From Limanda limanda (lineage: Eukaryota > Chordata > Actinopteri > Pleuronectiformes > Pleuronectidae), in the NCBI RefSeq assembly GCF_963576545.1, contig NC_083642.1, positions 2,875,188 to 2,939,187 on the forward strand: DNA of 64,000 nt. The letters are read 5' to 3'. The notes beneath the pieces were generated by a model, which was given only the letters and a program-made list of their open reading frames with translations, was not told the DNA's origin and did no database searches. A program made the position numbers and the translations under genes. Positions 1 to 18,192 of this stretch are shown here, piece by piece. The first letter of the stretch is position 1. Each line of letters opens with the position of its first letter.

Positions 1-263
1 ATTGTTAGATTAGATTAGATTAAATTAAATTAATCTGCACTTGGATGCATCTTCACCAGAAAAATGCAATTAAAACCTCAGAATGAATCATGTGTAGAAA
101 TGAAGTTAATCTTCACCTTTTCTCTGGATCTGGATGGAAGTGGAGACATCTAGTGGACAGATTTAAAAGCACATTCAGTTTGAGAAGCTGCAGAATATAT
201 TTTTCAAACATTCCAAACACAGACATGAAGATTTTTCAAATTAGACAGAAAATTAAATCCTAC
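1..263. other. intron of itih6 (left window edge)
   Basis: I see no coding exon in this stretch. It opens with a short TTAGA/TTAAA-type simple repeat (about 5-35). By the gene model it is the intron after the large itih6 exon. The remaining C-terminal exons would be left of the window. Confidence 0.5.
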
Positions 264-3200
264 CCAGAAGCCCGGCTGCCTCCCACAGCCGCGGCCCGTC
301 GGTCACCCCGGGCATGGGGGCAAAGGTCGCTGACACCAGGGTGGCGAAGCTGACCTCCGGTTCACCGACTGCATTCGTGTCGTTGTCTTCCACAGCCGGT
401 GCCGGGGGGGGCGGTGAGGTGAGGGGGGGCGACGGCTCGGGCAGGGAGGAGATGTTTCCAGGCTGAGGAACATCTGGAGCAGACGTGCTGCTGCTCTCCA
501 GCTCTGCAGGGGGCGCTGTCGCTTTGACAGGAGGTAGAGCCGCCCTGGAGGTGTTGGGCTGTGGGCTGAGGGGTCTCCCGGTCAGAGGAGCAGGGGCGCT
601 TCTGCCCGGGGACATGGGGGTGAACGCTGGCGTGGAGGTGGTGGTGGTCTTCGTGGCGTTGGGCGGGGGGGTGCTGGAGAGTCTCCCGGGTGCAGGCGGT
701 GCCGCGGTCCTCAGAGCACGAAGCAGAGGAGTGGAGATCCTCCCAGCCGGAGGAGGAGAGCCGCTCCTGGAATCGTTCTTCTTACCAGATAACGGTGCCG
801 GGGCAGTTTTAGCCGGACTGGGACCCGAGGTCGTGGTGGTTTTCCTGGACGAGGTTCTCGCTGTGGAAGTTGGGGAGGAGCTTCTCTTGTTCGGAGGCGA
901 CTGAGGAGAGTCTGGTCTGGTTCTGCTCGGCCTGGAGTTCGACGCCGCGCTGGGCTTCCTCGCGGCGCCGTCGGCTGCTGGTTTGGTCGTAGCCGTCGTC
1001 GTCCCGGTTGTGGTTATGGTGGCGGCGGTGGTGGGTTTGGCGGTGGTGGGTTTGGCGGTGGTCGGCGTCGGAGCTGCTTCGTCTGCGTCCGGCTTCACTA
1101 CGACCAAAGAGGTGACCGGCGTCACGAAGTTGTATTTGAGGGACAGGTTCGTGGCCTTGTCGGCAAAGAGCCTCTGCGCCGCCGGGTCACTGGTGTTGAG
1201 TTTGGCGAGTAGCAGCTCTTTGATGGTGGAATACGCCCAGAGACGCTGCACAAAGCTGGACACGCCTCCCAACGCCCCCCCACACTCCAGGGAACCGGCG
1301 CTCTGGTTGCCCTTCGCCTGAGAGACCAGCACATCGTTCTCCAGGTTCACTCGCTGCTTTGCATCGGTGGCCGACATCGACACCTGGAAACCTTTCACCC
1401 CCGGTTTGACTCTCCCGGCCACGACCAGCTCCGAGCCCTGGAAGTAGTTTGGGAACATGGAGCGCGTGATGTCGAACGCCTGCTCGTCCAGGTAGGACAG
1501 CTGGACGTCCGAGAGCAGAGGGCTGGCCACCTCATCGTAGAATCCCTTCAGCTGCAGAGCGGCGTCCGCGTCCTCGTAAACCATCCGGGCCACGCCGCGG
1601 TTGTCCAGCGCCAAACGCTTCAGGAGGAGGAGGTCGGCGTCGTCGCCAAAGGCCAGACCGAACAAGGAGGCGGAGCCCAGGGCCTTCTTGGCGTTATTGA
1701 GGATGGTGTCGCCGGCCGTTACTCCGATGGTGGCTTCGCCGTCGGTGAGGAAAATGACCAGCGGGACGCGGCGAGACGTGTGGCGTTCGGACGAGCCGGA
1801 GGACGGAGGGTTGACGAGCTGGGCCGCCGAGAGCAGAGCTGCGTTGATGTTGGTCCCTGAAGAAGAGATGGAAACCAGTTTTAAAGATGGAGACCGACCA
1901 CAGAGCGAGTAAGAAGAAGACAACTCCAGTGACATCACGTCCTGACTCACATCCTTCGGCAATGATCCTCTTCACGAACTCTCGGGCGTCTCTCACGTTC
2001 TGCCGAGTCGCCCTCACCGTCCGGCCCCTCCTCCACGTGTGGACCTTGTCTGAGAAGGTGATGATGTTGAAGTGGTCTCCCTCCCTCAGGTCGGCCAGGA
2101 TGGTGCTCATGGCCTGTTTGGTCTACTGGCAGAAAGCATCACTACTGACGACAGGATATTGTGCGACTGTTTCCTCATCTCTTGTTGTCTAAATGCAGAT
2201 CTACGGCTCTAGAGGCCGTTTGTCCACTTTACCTGTTTTATTTTGGTGCCGATCATTGAGCCGCTGACATCGATGACAAATATAACGTCCTTAGGAACCA
2301 CAGGAAGTCCCCTGGGTGCAAAGTAGTGCACGAAGTAGCCGTCGTACACCTGAGGGAAAATGGTAAAGCGTATTATTTGTCAGCACCACAAACACACACT
2401 GTGACGATGCCGATTTAAAATAACCTCTGACCTGGACGTCACCTAACACGTCTCTGATGTCCACGTCGTACTGAACGATGAAGTCAGCGTCCAGACCCCC
2501 TGGGGAGAGGGTGGTCTGCTGCTGCAGCGTCGGGCTGAAGCGAACGCGAGCGCAGCCGGAGCTCCGCTCCACCCGGGTGGAGGCCGGGGGGGCGTCGCCG
2601 GCTTCACCTGAGGGACCAGGTGGTTCATTCATAGTGTAGTAGCTTTATTTGTCGATTACTTTACATGTACAGACATACAAAGAAATCCATGTATCGTTTC
2701 CCACTCTCTCCCACGGTGAAACGGATAAGACAACGAGACATTTCCTAATTCTAAGTAAACAAACAGATTCACGTACAGCTCGTAGAGCAGAATAAGTTTA
2801 TGTAAAGTAAAGTGTAGACGTACTAAGGTGATAAAAGTGCAAAAGACATTTTGTTTCAGAGTCCTGAGTGATTTGAGTCAACTCTGTGTGTTAGAAATGA
2901 TCGAAGACCTTTTGGAAATAAGATAATTTACTGTCTTTCTAAGAGAAGTTAGAGTCTGATGCTGGTCAGGTTCGTTCAGCCTGAGGTCTGTAGGTCACTG
3001 ACTCTGATCCTGGATCGGTTCTCAGATCTTTACTCTATTATCTATTCTCTATTTCTCATTTTGCTTTTTATTCTCTTTGTAACTGTTTTCGTTTTTGGTT
3101 TGTCTTACTGTATATTTAACTCTCTTACTGTATATATTGTTTTGTTTTATATTGTTTTATATATATATATTGTTGTTTAATGTCTGATTGTTATTTATGT

Positions 3201-4966
3201 ACAGTGCACCAACCACACCAAGGCAATTTCCTGTATGTGGAAATATACTTGGCAATTAAAAGAATTCTGATTCTGATTCTGATGTTAATAACTTTAACAT
3301 TTTACTTTACATGTACAGACATACAAAGAAATCCATATATCGTTTCCCACTCTCTCCCACGGTGAAACGGATAAGACAACGAGACATTTCCTGATTCTAA
3401 GTAAACAAACAGATTCACGTACAGGACGTAGAGCAGAATAAGTTTATGTAAAGTAAAGTGTTGACGTACTAAGGTGATAAAAGTGCAAAAGAGTGAGTGA
3501 TTTGAGTCAACTCTGTGTGTTAGTAATGATCTAAGACCTTTTGGAAATAAGACCATTTACTGTCTTTGCAGCGGCGTCTGCGGCTTTTCACGCAGTTGTG
3601 ACGCAGGACTCGTTGTCATTCATGGTTTTCCAAGCGTTGAGCGTGTTGCCATGCAATTCCCCGCCAGACCACTAGGCAGAGTAATGTTTTTTTGTTGAAA
3701 AGAAGAGCCGTTTATTTACATCGCCACGGCGGCTCCTCAGAGCCTTTTTCTGGCCGACAAATCCACCGGTCAGTGACGGGTTATACTAGTGGTCATAGTT
3801 TCGAATCTCTTCTGCCAAGTGCTCTTCTATTCTGTTCATATTCGTTCTTCTAAATCTTCCGTGGTTCCCGCCGTTATTATCGGGCATGAACCGGAAATGC
3901 GACTCCGGAAATGATGTAGTTAGCAGACCAATCACAACCTTGCCGGTTACGTGAGGCTTGAGGAGCTTTTGCCGTCTGGTTAGAAAAATTGTGCGACGCA
4001 CGTAACAACGTAAGAAGGGATACGTAAGTACTTAAGGGGCCCGGAAGGGATCTTACGCTTCCAGGCCCGTGAAAACGCAGAAGCATGCGCCCGCCTTTAG
4101 AGTCTGATGCTGGTCATGTTAGTTCAGCTTGAGGTCTGTAGGTCACTGACTCTGATCCTGGATCGGTTCTCGGATCTTTACTCTATTCTCTATTTCTCAT
4201 TTTGCTTTTTATTCTCTACGTAACTCCTTTCATTTAGTTTAGTTTTTAGTTTATGCTCATCTTACTAAGTCTTCTCCTCCGTGTCCTCGGTGGCAGTGAC
4301 TGAGTCAGATTCTACCTTTCTCCGTGTTGGAGAGCAGCCGGCTCGTCTTGAGAGGAAGAACTCTGATGAAGCTGATGCCCGTCCGCTCCGTGATGCTCAC
4401 GTCTAACGTCAGGTTCTGCACGGGCTGCCCGGGCCTCAGACCCAAACTGAGCTGGTAGCGGCCGAGCCGTCGGGGGAGCAGCTCCTCGTAGGAGAGAGAG
4501 AAGGACATGTGAGCTCCTGACGGGACGCTCACCGCCACGCGGAACTTCTCCATCTCACGCTCTCTGCAACACAAGGGAATTCAAAGATTCAAAACGTGAA
4601 GAACAGTGAATCCCAGTTTTTAACTCTGCAGGTTTAAAACAAGCGGGACTGACTTGGTAGCAACCAGTCCTGCCGTCTTCCCTTGCTTCTTGGCAGCGTC
4701 GTATATCTTCCTGGCCGCAGCTCTTTCCTTCACCTGGGCCACGTACAGCTTCCCGTTGGAGGTGCTGATGGGAGAAAGGAAAGAGGAAGAAGAAGAAGAA
4801 ACAGACCTCTGTGTGACTCACGGTGGACGGATTTAATACTTTATTTTGTGTCCTTGTGTTTCCACGTCCGTCACGAAGCTGCTTCACAGACTCGTCAGGC
4901 GTGAGGGCGGCGCCCGGGGTCACGAGGAGGTCGAGTGGAAAAGAGTCCTTTCCCTCTGAAAACAGC

Positions 4967-5009
<43 letters not shown>

Positions 5010-5521
5010 CGCCCGCTCCACCCAGTGAAATCCCGACCCAAACCAGCGCTCCCAGTGGGATCCAACTCAAACAGTGCCCCCCCGGTGACCGCTCACGTCA
5101 TGTGACAAGGTGCTAAATTAAGGTCAAGGCCTTTGAACAAATATATCCAAAGAGAAAAAAAACGCCGGGGTGGGGGGGGGGGGGGAGACGCAGCAGAACG
5201 CTATGAGTGGAAAGTGGAGGCGCTTGTGTTTATATGTGTGGCTGGCTGAGGGGGGGTGAAGGCCGGCCAAGCTTCAGTGACCGACACACAGAACACAGAC
5301 GTCTCAGTTCCACACCCAGATATGCCAACCCCCCCCCCCCCCACCCCCCCCCCCACCCTGGTGATGTGCAGGCGGGTGAAAAGAAGTCAGAGAAAGAGAG
5401 AAGTGACAGATTAAGGCCGTAAGAAGCTGCACAAGTTCCAGGCTCACATGAAAAGTCTACATGCATGCACCCTACAGGTGTGTGTGTGTGTGTCTGTGTG
5501 TGTCTGTGTGTGTGTGTGTGT

Positions 5522-5569
<48 letters not shown>

Positions 5570-8500
5570 AGCGTATCTGAACTGGCGCTGTGCCTCTACA
5601 AACCATGTGGGGGAGAAAAAAGGAGGACTCTGCAAACTCCTGTCATTTTCTCTATTAAATATCTGACTTGCATTGACAAAGCCTGGTATTCATCCCCCCC
5701 CCACCCCACCCACCCGACCTGCTCCAGGTTCTGCTCGGCGCCGCAATGTTGACTTATTTGTGTTGTTTATATTTAGCATTTTTAAAGGCGGGCGGCTCCT
5801 GACTCGCTTTTATGCATCTGCTCCGGGTCCTTACGTGATTCCTCTGAAGTTTTATTTCTGGATTCTGACCGTCAATAAGAAAACAAGCTTCACTTATTCC
5901 AGCTTCTGCAGCTTATCACAGAGAAATATTATTTTTATGACACTTCTTCGCCAACGTCAACACGCAGTGGGTGTGGCCATGTCGCCATGATGATCGTTTT
6001 ACAGTGTTGGTAGAGATCAGAGGTGCAGAAGAAAGATGCACAAACACACTAATAAATCAATAATAACCTTTAAAACACGGTGCTATACTGGTTGAAAAGG
6101 ACAAATATAACGCAACAAGAGGAAACAGTCAAAAAGAAACAATAACAATTTAAAAGCAAGTGAAACAAAGATAACCAAGATACAATAAAACATTATAAAA
6201 TGATTAAAACAGTTAGATCAGAAGAAGGAGAAAGCACGTTAAGAACTTAGCTCGACGTCCAGAACTGACTTTTTAATGCGGCAATAAAATCGTATATCAA
6301 TCAATTCTGAAAACAACTGGAAGCCAATAAAGAGATTAGAGTAATATTCTCTTGTCCAGTAGATTTGATGAAGAGTCTGGCTGCTGCGTTTATGAAAACT
6401 CTCAGGCAGGTGAAGAGAGAGAATTGCAATAATCCAAACGAGAGGAAACAATATGATGAAGGATAATCTCTAGGTTTCTTCTCCGAGCTGCAGAAATCAC
6501 AGCCGGACAACTGACGTGATTATTCAAAGGAGTCAAAGGTGACACTGAGATTTTTACATTTGTACCAATTTAGGGACAGAGAGAGAACCCAGGTGCATGA
6601 AGGTGCACGTGTGTCAGGGCCGAGATTCATAACCTCTGTCTCGTCAATATGAAGCTGCAAGAAGCTTTATTTCATATCCAGGAAACAGTCACTGAGAGAA
6701 AGTAGCAGAAGTGTAGAAAGCAGTGATGAAGGAACCCTGCAGGTAACAGTGAGGAGGACTGACTGACTCACATGCTGAAGTTGGAGATGAACGCAGACGA
6801 GGGCAGGTCCACCTCGAACGCAGCCTCCTTGACGACAGGAAGCTGGTTCCACACTGAGCTCTGCACCGTGGTCACGGCGTAGCGGGACGCCACCGAACAC
6901 CGGACGTGGAAATCCGTCACCTGCAGCTGTAACACGACAGGAAGTCGGTTCAGGGAGAAATCAGTTACAGGGGGGCATCGGGCGTTGTTTATGACTGGTC
7001 GGCATTATTTGGTCAATACTATTGAGCTCATAATTCTGCAGCCACAACAATAATAAAACTGTTCTGAGCTCAGTCAATGATTTGCACGTCCAAGGAAGAC
7101 GACAGCGGAGAGAGAGACGTCTTCAGAGTCTGACAGATACACAGGGACACTGACTGAAGTCTCAGATCATAAACCTCACACTAACTCTTTAGCTTGTGTT
7201 GCAACCCTCGGTACAAAGCCGTTCCCGGCCGGGTGTTTACTCGGGTCACGCTGGCGCCCGGCTGGAAGCGACCCGGCCACAGGACGGCAGGACGGGCAGA
7301 GGTCGGAGAGCCACATCAGCTCGCTGGTGGTTTCTGACGTGAAGACTGAATTACTGTCCGTTCTCAGGAAGCCGCTTCCCAGCAGACGTGGAAGTGAACT
7401 GAGGAGAAACCACATGCAGCGGCTGGTGGGAGCCTGAGAGGAGCTGGAGGCCGACGCCCCCTCTGAGACGCTGGTTGTGTTGTTCACGAAGTCAAAGGTC
7501 AAGACCAGGAACAAAGTCTGCTACTTCACTGAGATGCTCGATCCCTTGTTCTACCTGCACTTGCAAATTAATTCACAAACTCGATAGAAGCAGGAATATT
7601 TGGGTTTATAGCCGACAAGTTATTACGTAAATATTTTGCAGACTATTTTTTCTTTGGGGCGATTGTGAAATTGCTTTGGCTCAACTCCTCCTGGTTTTTA
7701 AATCTGTTGTAAACAGTTTTTAAATCTGACTTGAGCTGACGCACTTCCAAAGACAATATACTGGGGACCAATAAGTGAAGAGTTACATGAGCCATCTGGG
7801 GTTGAGATGTACTTTTAGTAGTAACATGAGTACTTTTAAAAACCCATAGACAATTTTATTACAGTGTATAACAATAGAACAATTATTTTACAGCTCAGTA
7901 TTTAATCTAATATTATTATAAGCATCAAAATAACCTATAAATCTATAAACAAATATATATAGTTACAGTGGTAAAGGCCTCGTGCTTTGTCCCACTGCAA
8001 CAATAATAATACTTATCTTACATTTCTATATTTATAATCAGTTTTTATCCTAATTTAAACTTGTACATGTTCTCTTGTTTACCTCCTTCTGACAACCTGC
8101 TGCTTAATAAGTGAATTTTAATGTCATGAGATCATTAAAATGTGTTTTATCTCATCTCATCGTATCTTTTCTCATCGTATTGAAGTGTTGTTGTTTCATA
8201 TCTTATCCATTTGATCTCCTCTTAATAATAATAATAATACTGTGCCCTGTAGTTATTAGTAATAGGTTCTGGTACCTGAACAGAAAGGTGTTACCCTCTT
8301 ATTCTATTTAACATTTAGTTTTCTCCTAAAGTTCTGAGACCCTGTAAACACTGAATAGTTATGCAATAGCAACTTTGTGGGCTTCATTAATAATGATTAT
8401 TTGACGTTTTAGGCCTATTTCATAGAAACTGCACAGACTTACCACTGATTTTGATGGTTTGCTTTGACGTTTCACTCTCTGGAAAAGAAATAAAGAAACA

Positions 8501-9274
8501 AGTCAGTGATGGTTGGTTTTATAAAATGTTTGATAAGTGGTTTAATAAGAGTCTGAAAACACTCTGTGATCATGTGGAGCTTCAGAAACGCTCTGGTGCA
8601 GGAATACGGTGGAAATCCTGTTTTTTAAAGTAATCTCCACAATCTGCGTGTGTGAGGGTTGGGTCCAGATTCTGTGTCACAGCGTCTGAATCAAAGCCAT
8701 TCATGAATGGAGGGGAAGTGGAACTGGAAATAAATGCTCTCACTGTACACAGGGCCAGAGAAGGTGCACGGCTTGGTCTCCAAATGTTAATTTTGCACAC
8801 AAGTCACTGCTGTGTCAAAACATTACCACATATCCTGCTCGTTGCCTGGAATTTAACATAAACAAATAGGTTTAAGAGTGGAAACCCTTTATAGGGGGGA
8901 CCTACACATCATATAACTCACTCCAGGAAAATAGTATGTGTAAAGTTGTGCGAGTGTGAGTCCCTGCACTGGTTGTGTTCCAGCTCTAAAAGCTCAGTTT
9001 AGGACACGTGCACTTCTTGGACATGATCTCTCACAACAGATTTACAGTTAAACCAGTTAACTCCAACTGAATCATGTATATTTCACATCTACATTACATA
9101 AATGGTGTGTTTGTGAAAGTTATCCTTCAACGACCAAATGAAAATGAAACAAATCCTCACCTGTAGACGGATATTTGCTCCGAGGTGAACTTCATATTCC
9201 CCAGACAATCCTCCTTGAACGTAGAAGGTGAAGAGAACCAAGAAGCACCGGATGGTCACGTTGATCACGTCCAT
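264..9274 (-). CDS. itih6: inter-alpha-trypsin inhibitor heavy chain, ITIH6-like, partial at the C-terminus
   Basis: Secreted, hyaluronan-matrix-type heavy chain. Exons on the minus strand: 9161-9274, 8443-8478, 6772-6926, 4654-4764, 4316-4563, 2432-2607, 2233-2349, 1951-2122 and 264-1856. All have AG/GT borders and compatible phases, giving about 907 residues so far. In order the protein has a signal peptide (from residue 1), a basic RVKR propeptide-type site (39-42), a VIT domain (about 50-190), and a VWA domain whose MIDAS is D307/S309/S311 with T378 and D415. A Thr/Pro/Ser-rich linker follows (about 660-890). The motifs [18 protein letters not shown] and AFGDDADL match ITIH6 better than ITIH1-4. 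The adjacent pfkfb1 agrees with the human ITIH6/PFKFB1 neighbourhood. The last visible exon reads into a stop at 253-255, but a donor at 258-263 and the missing C-terminal domain argue that it is spliced onward. The start is the first Met before the hydrophobic signal. Confidence 0.82.
3205..3283 (+). repeat. LINE-type 3' tail
   Basis: Ends in GGCAATTAAAAG followed by tandem ATTCTG units, the form of 3' tails common in old teleost non-LTR retroelements. No reverse-transcriptase coding is left nearby. Confidence 0.45.
3568..4097. mobile_element. probable MITE-like insertion with imperfect inverted ends
   Basis: This ~530 bp segment separates two blocks that are adjacent in the first copy of the intronic duplication, so it is a true insertion. 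The left end carries GCGTCTGCGGCTTTTCACG and the right end, inverted, carries GCTTCTGCGTTTTCACG. CTTT occurs on both sides and may be the target duplication. It has no transposase. The family is unknown to me; it could also be a rearranged fragment. Confidence 0.45.
4765..6771. other. itih6 intron 3: simple repeats only
   Basis: Contains a GA tract (4969-5005), a G run (about 5167-5186), a C run (about 5331-5355) and a GT microsatellite (about 5478-5568). I see no exon and no mobile-element coding in the rest. Confidence 0.6.
6927..8442. other. itih6 intron 2
   Basis: No exon-like segment that fits the flanking phases was found. The stretch at 7176-7514 is open on the minus strand but resembles no heavy-chain region, so I treat it as intron. 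Confidence 0.5.
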
Positions 9275-9664
9275 GACGACTCAGGCTCCAGGCTCCAGGA
9301 CGCAGGAGAAAGTCCCAGTGGAGTGAAGCAGCTCATTCAGCTCAAACCTCACATTTTACACACTGAGGGGCAGTCTCCCCCCCCCCCTCCCCTCCCTCAC
9401 CTCAGCACAGGTTAAACTGTCTCACTGCAGCGACAATAACAAGAAATAAAAGGAGATGTTGTGATATGACATCAACAACCATGAGAAATTATAAAAAAAA
9501 GTCAGAAGAAAGGAGTTGAGTCCGAGAGAGAAGTGTGAGTTCCTCTGGAGAAGCTGCTTCCTGCAGCTCGACTTCACGCACACGCTCCAACGCTGGAAAC
9601 TTCACAGGCTGCTGCCACCGAGGGTTCGTGAGAAATTAAGGAGTATTAACCCCTGCTTGGCTGT

Positions 9665-9757
9665 CTCCTCCTCCTCCTCCTCCTCCTCCTCCTCCTCCTC
9701 CTCCTCCTCCTCCTCCTCCTCCTCCTCCTCCTCCTCCTCCTCCTCCTCCTCCTCCTC
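9665..9757. repeat. (TCC)n microsatellite
   Basis: About 31 TCC units, almost perfect, about 390 bp upstream of the itih6 start codon. In one frame it reads as a poly-serine run, which is a by-product of the repeat. Confidence 0.95.
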
Positions 9758-9784
9758 TTCACTCTGCAGCAGTGGTCGAGGAAG

Positions 9785-10676
9785 AACTCAAACATCTTAT
9801 TCAAGTAAATGGACAAATAAATGGACCGAATTGTACTATAAGAACCACATTTGCTTCTCTCCTGAGGTCTTGTTTTGAAAAATACTTGAAGTGATTCTGC
9901 ACTTAAATGTGTTTTAAGCTGTAAACTAAATTATATGACTTTTCTTTGATGAAAAAAATTAATGTTGGTGTTTAAATCACATTTTCTGTCACATTTATTT
10001 AAAAAAAAAAAAAAAAAAAGTGTGGGGATGGGACTTATGGACTGTTGCATTGTGGGAAAGAGTCAGAAAGTGTAGACAATTAATGTGTTGACTCACTAAG
10101 TAGAAATTATAGTGATGAAAACTTCTTTTATATGTTTTGTCTTGTTTATTATATTAACGGACTCGTTATTTGATATTTTCTGCATTTCTATTTGATGTCA
10201 GTTAGTTTCAAACATCTTACTCAAGTAAATGGACAGAATTGTACTAAAAGAACCACATTTGCTTCTTTCCTGACGTCTTACTTTGAAAAATACTTGAAGT
10301 GATACTGCACTTTAATGTGTTTTTAAACTGTAAGCCAAATTATATTACTTTTCTTTGATGAAAAACATTAATGTTGGTGTTTAAACCACATTTGCCACCG
10401 CATTTATTAAAAATAATCGTAATTTATGGCTTGAACATGGCTCGAGTCGACCATTTGGGACGTCTCTGTGAAAAAGTTGGGGGATGTGACTTATGGACTG
10501 TTGCATTGTGGGAAAGAGTCAGAAAGTATAGACAATTGATGTGTTGACTCATTAAGTAGAATTCTACTGTTGTGGCCCAACTGGTGCAAACTTTCTTTAA
10601 TGGTCTTGTTTATTATATTAACGGATTCTGTACAGAACACGTGATATTTTCTGTATTTCTATTTGATGTCAGTTGG
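9785..10676. repeat. two-unit tandem duplication, ~420-470 bp units
   Basis: Unit 1 (about 9785-10205) and unit 2 (about 10207-10676) share the same order of motifs: AAACATCTTA, TTGAAAAATACTTGAAGTGA, TTAATGTTGGTGTTTAAA, GGACTGTTGCATTGTGGGAA and TCTATTTGATGTCAGTT. Unit 2 has an extra ~60 bp after the poly-A position. The poly-A run at 10002-10019 is only in unit 1. Confidence 0.85.
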
Positions 10677-10902
10677 TGCCTGTTGCTCTCATGTGTTGTT
10701 CACTGGAATTTGAAAATAAAGGACAATGTACGTTTCAAGACTCTTATTTTATTTCTTCCCGGTGTCGGGACGAGGAAAGAGAGAAATGCAAAATAAACTT
10801 TCTAAACTCTTCTGCTTGACGTGTGGTGATTATTTGAATGCACCTGCGTGGTAACAGAAACAAAGTGAACAGTGCAGAGCAGGCGACTCGTTCTTTACCT
10901 CA

Positions 10903-10922
10903 TTTATTTACATTCTTTTATT
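10903..10922 (-). terminator. candidate pfkfb1 polyadenylation signals
   Basis: Two AATAAA hexamers on the minus strand (10903-10908 and 10917-10922) lie about 930 nt beyond the pfkfb1 stop codon. They are the most likely 3' end of its transcript. Position and motif are the only evidence. Confidence 0.45.
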
Positions 10923-11848
10923 CACACTCAGTAGATTTTGGCGTCTCGTCCACTTCACCACACAAACAATCAGATTTGTGCTGGTGCTGTCCATGGTGCT
11001 GATACTCAACCCAGCTAATCAGCAACATGTAGTGTCTCCACATCTGTACACAACAGTTACACATGTGCTAAGTCCCAGGTTATCATAGGTCTCTAAGCTC
11101 CGCCTCCACTCAGCCTTCTTGTAAACATCGTGACACTTTTGAAAAATAGAGAAACTCGAGTTAGAAAAAGACACAGGAACGCAAAACAGAATCTACAGCT
11201 GCAGGTGATGATCTGTTCAGAGGAGTCCATCGATTTCTTATGAAAGTTCATCCACACGACTACGTTTAAGTTTGAAAATGTTGTGTAACCGTATCGGTTT
11301 TTAATCCATGACCGTTCACGTACACTGGACATGTGTGTGCTGGTGTAAACAGGAATCACTCGAATAAAAAGCTCATCTCCTCCACATGTGAACAGTTGAA
11401 TTATTTAAAAAACAGCTGTTAGCGAAGAGGACAGGGTCACTTTGATTCTCCGTGTTGCCAGAAGCTCTCACGTAAGAGGGTCAGCTGAGAGGAGCTTGAA
11501 GAATCAAGGATCCTACTTGTTTGTCCCCTTAAAGACCTGATCAGCAAACAGACATCTCTGTTTCTTTCTGTCCAGACTGACTCGAAGCCCCTGAGGTTTC
11601 AAACTAAACTTCTGCTTGTTAGCTTCTCTTAGACTCCGGAGTCACGTGGACAGACAATCTGCAGCAGATACGTTTTCAAATGTAGTGTGTGGACGTAGCC
11701 TGAGTCTCGTTTCTACCATCTTTTCTTCTTCTGGTGCTTTGAAGGCCCCTCCCCCCCCCCACTACCACCACCACACTTTCTACTATCCCACCATCAGCCT
11801 TTGACTGGAGTGCATCTCTGTTGCAGCAACATCCGGTTTCACAGGCTT

Positions 11849-17559
<5,711 letters not shown>

Positions 17560-18124
17560 GAGGCCTGCAGAGCGGCCGGCCGGAGGAGTGGAGCGACAGA
17601 AGCCCTGTGATGTGTGTGCTTCACTGCACTCCACATACTGCAGGTCAGCTGACTGCAGCAAAGGAGAGGTACTTGGTAGGCAGCAGGAGGAGGAAGAGGG
17701 GGAGGAGGAGGAGGAGGAGGACCTGAGGCCTCGCTGCATGTCTGCCTCTCAAAGGAGAGCAGCTGCCAAGATCCCTGGGGTGATGTCACCCAGCAGGGAA
17801 TCCTCCCAATCCAGCGAGCTGTGCATCTGCTGGTTCTGAGTCAGATGTGCAGAGTCCTGTGAGACCAGTGAAGAGCTGAGGGAAGCTGCCGTGAATTCAG
17901 ATGAGCCCAGTCTGTTTATCAAGGCTGAGGAAGATTCTTTCTCACCACCAGAGGGCAGTTCAAACCTGACATTTGAAAATCAAACACTGATACAGGTTTT
18001 AAAAAACAACAGAGCTCATATTGTCCGTGGAAACACCGGAACAAAAGTCGGTCTGGGGTTTTAATCCCTGTCGGCTTGTGAAGTGTCATGATTGTATTTT
18101 TCAATCTTTGCTGTGAAGCCCCTT

Positions 18125-18192
18125 TGTGCAGCAAGTCCTGTATGAAAAGTGCTGTACAAACAAAGTTTATTATTATTATTATTATTATTATT
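18125..18192 (+). repeat. retroposon 3' tail ending in (ATT)n
   Basis: GAAAAGTGCTGTACAAACAA followed by AGTTTATTATTATT is the familiar end of fish LINE/SINE copies. Only the 3' end is recognisable. Confidence 0.5.

Larger units (their letters stand above)
2650..4220. repeat. duplicated repeat segments in itih6 intron 5
   Basis: A block at about 2659-2945 recurs at about 3301-3560; both contain the TTTCCCACTCTCTCCCACGG stretch. A second block at about 2950-3080 (AGAGTCTGATGCTGGTCA) recurs at about 4099-4216. The order A-B-A-B indicates a tandem duplication of about 650 bp, interrupted in the second unit by another insertion (see 3568-4097). Confidence 0.7.
9275..10900. other. intergenic region between itih6 and pfkfb1
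   Basis: This is the 5' flank of itih6 and lies beyond the 3' end of pfkfb1, both on the minus strand. It holds a TCC trinucleotide tract (9665-9757) and the tandem duplication described at 9785-10676. I see no gene. Confidence 0.6.

Noticed and set aside
485..1321. Long plus-strand frames opposite the itih6 linker exon
   Set aside because: Antisense shadows of a GC-rich, low-complexity coding exon.
1694..2110. 138-codon minus-strand frame joining itih6 exon 8 to the next sequence
   Set aside because: It reads through the donor at 1950. The spliced model preserves the VWA motif GWTNIN.
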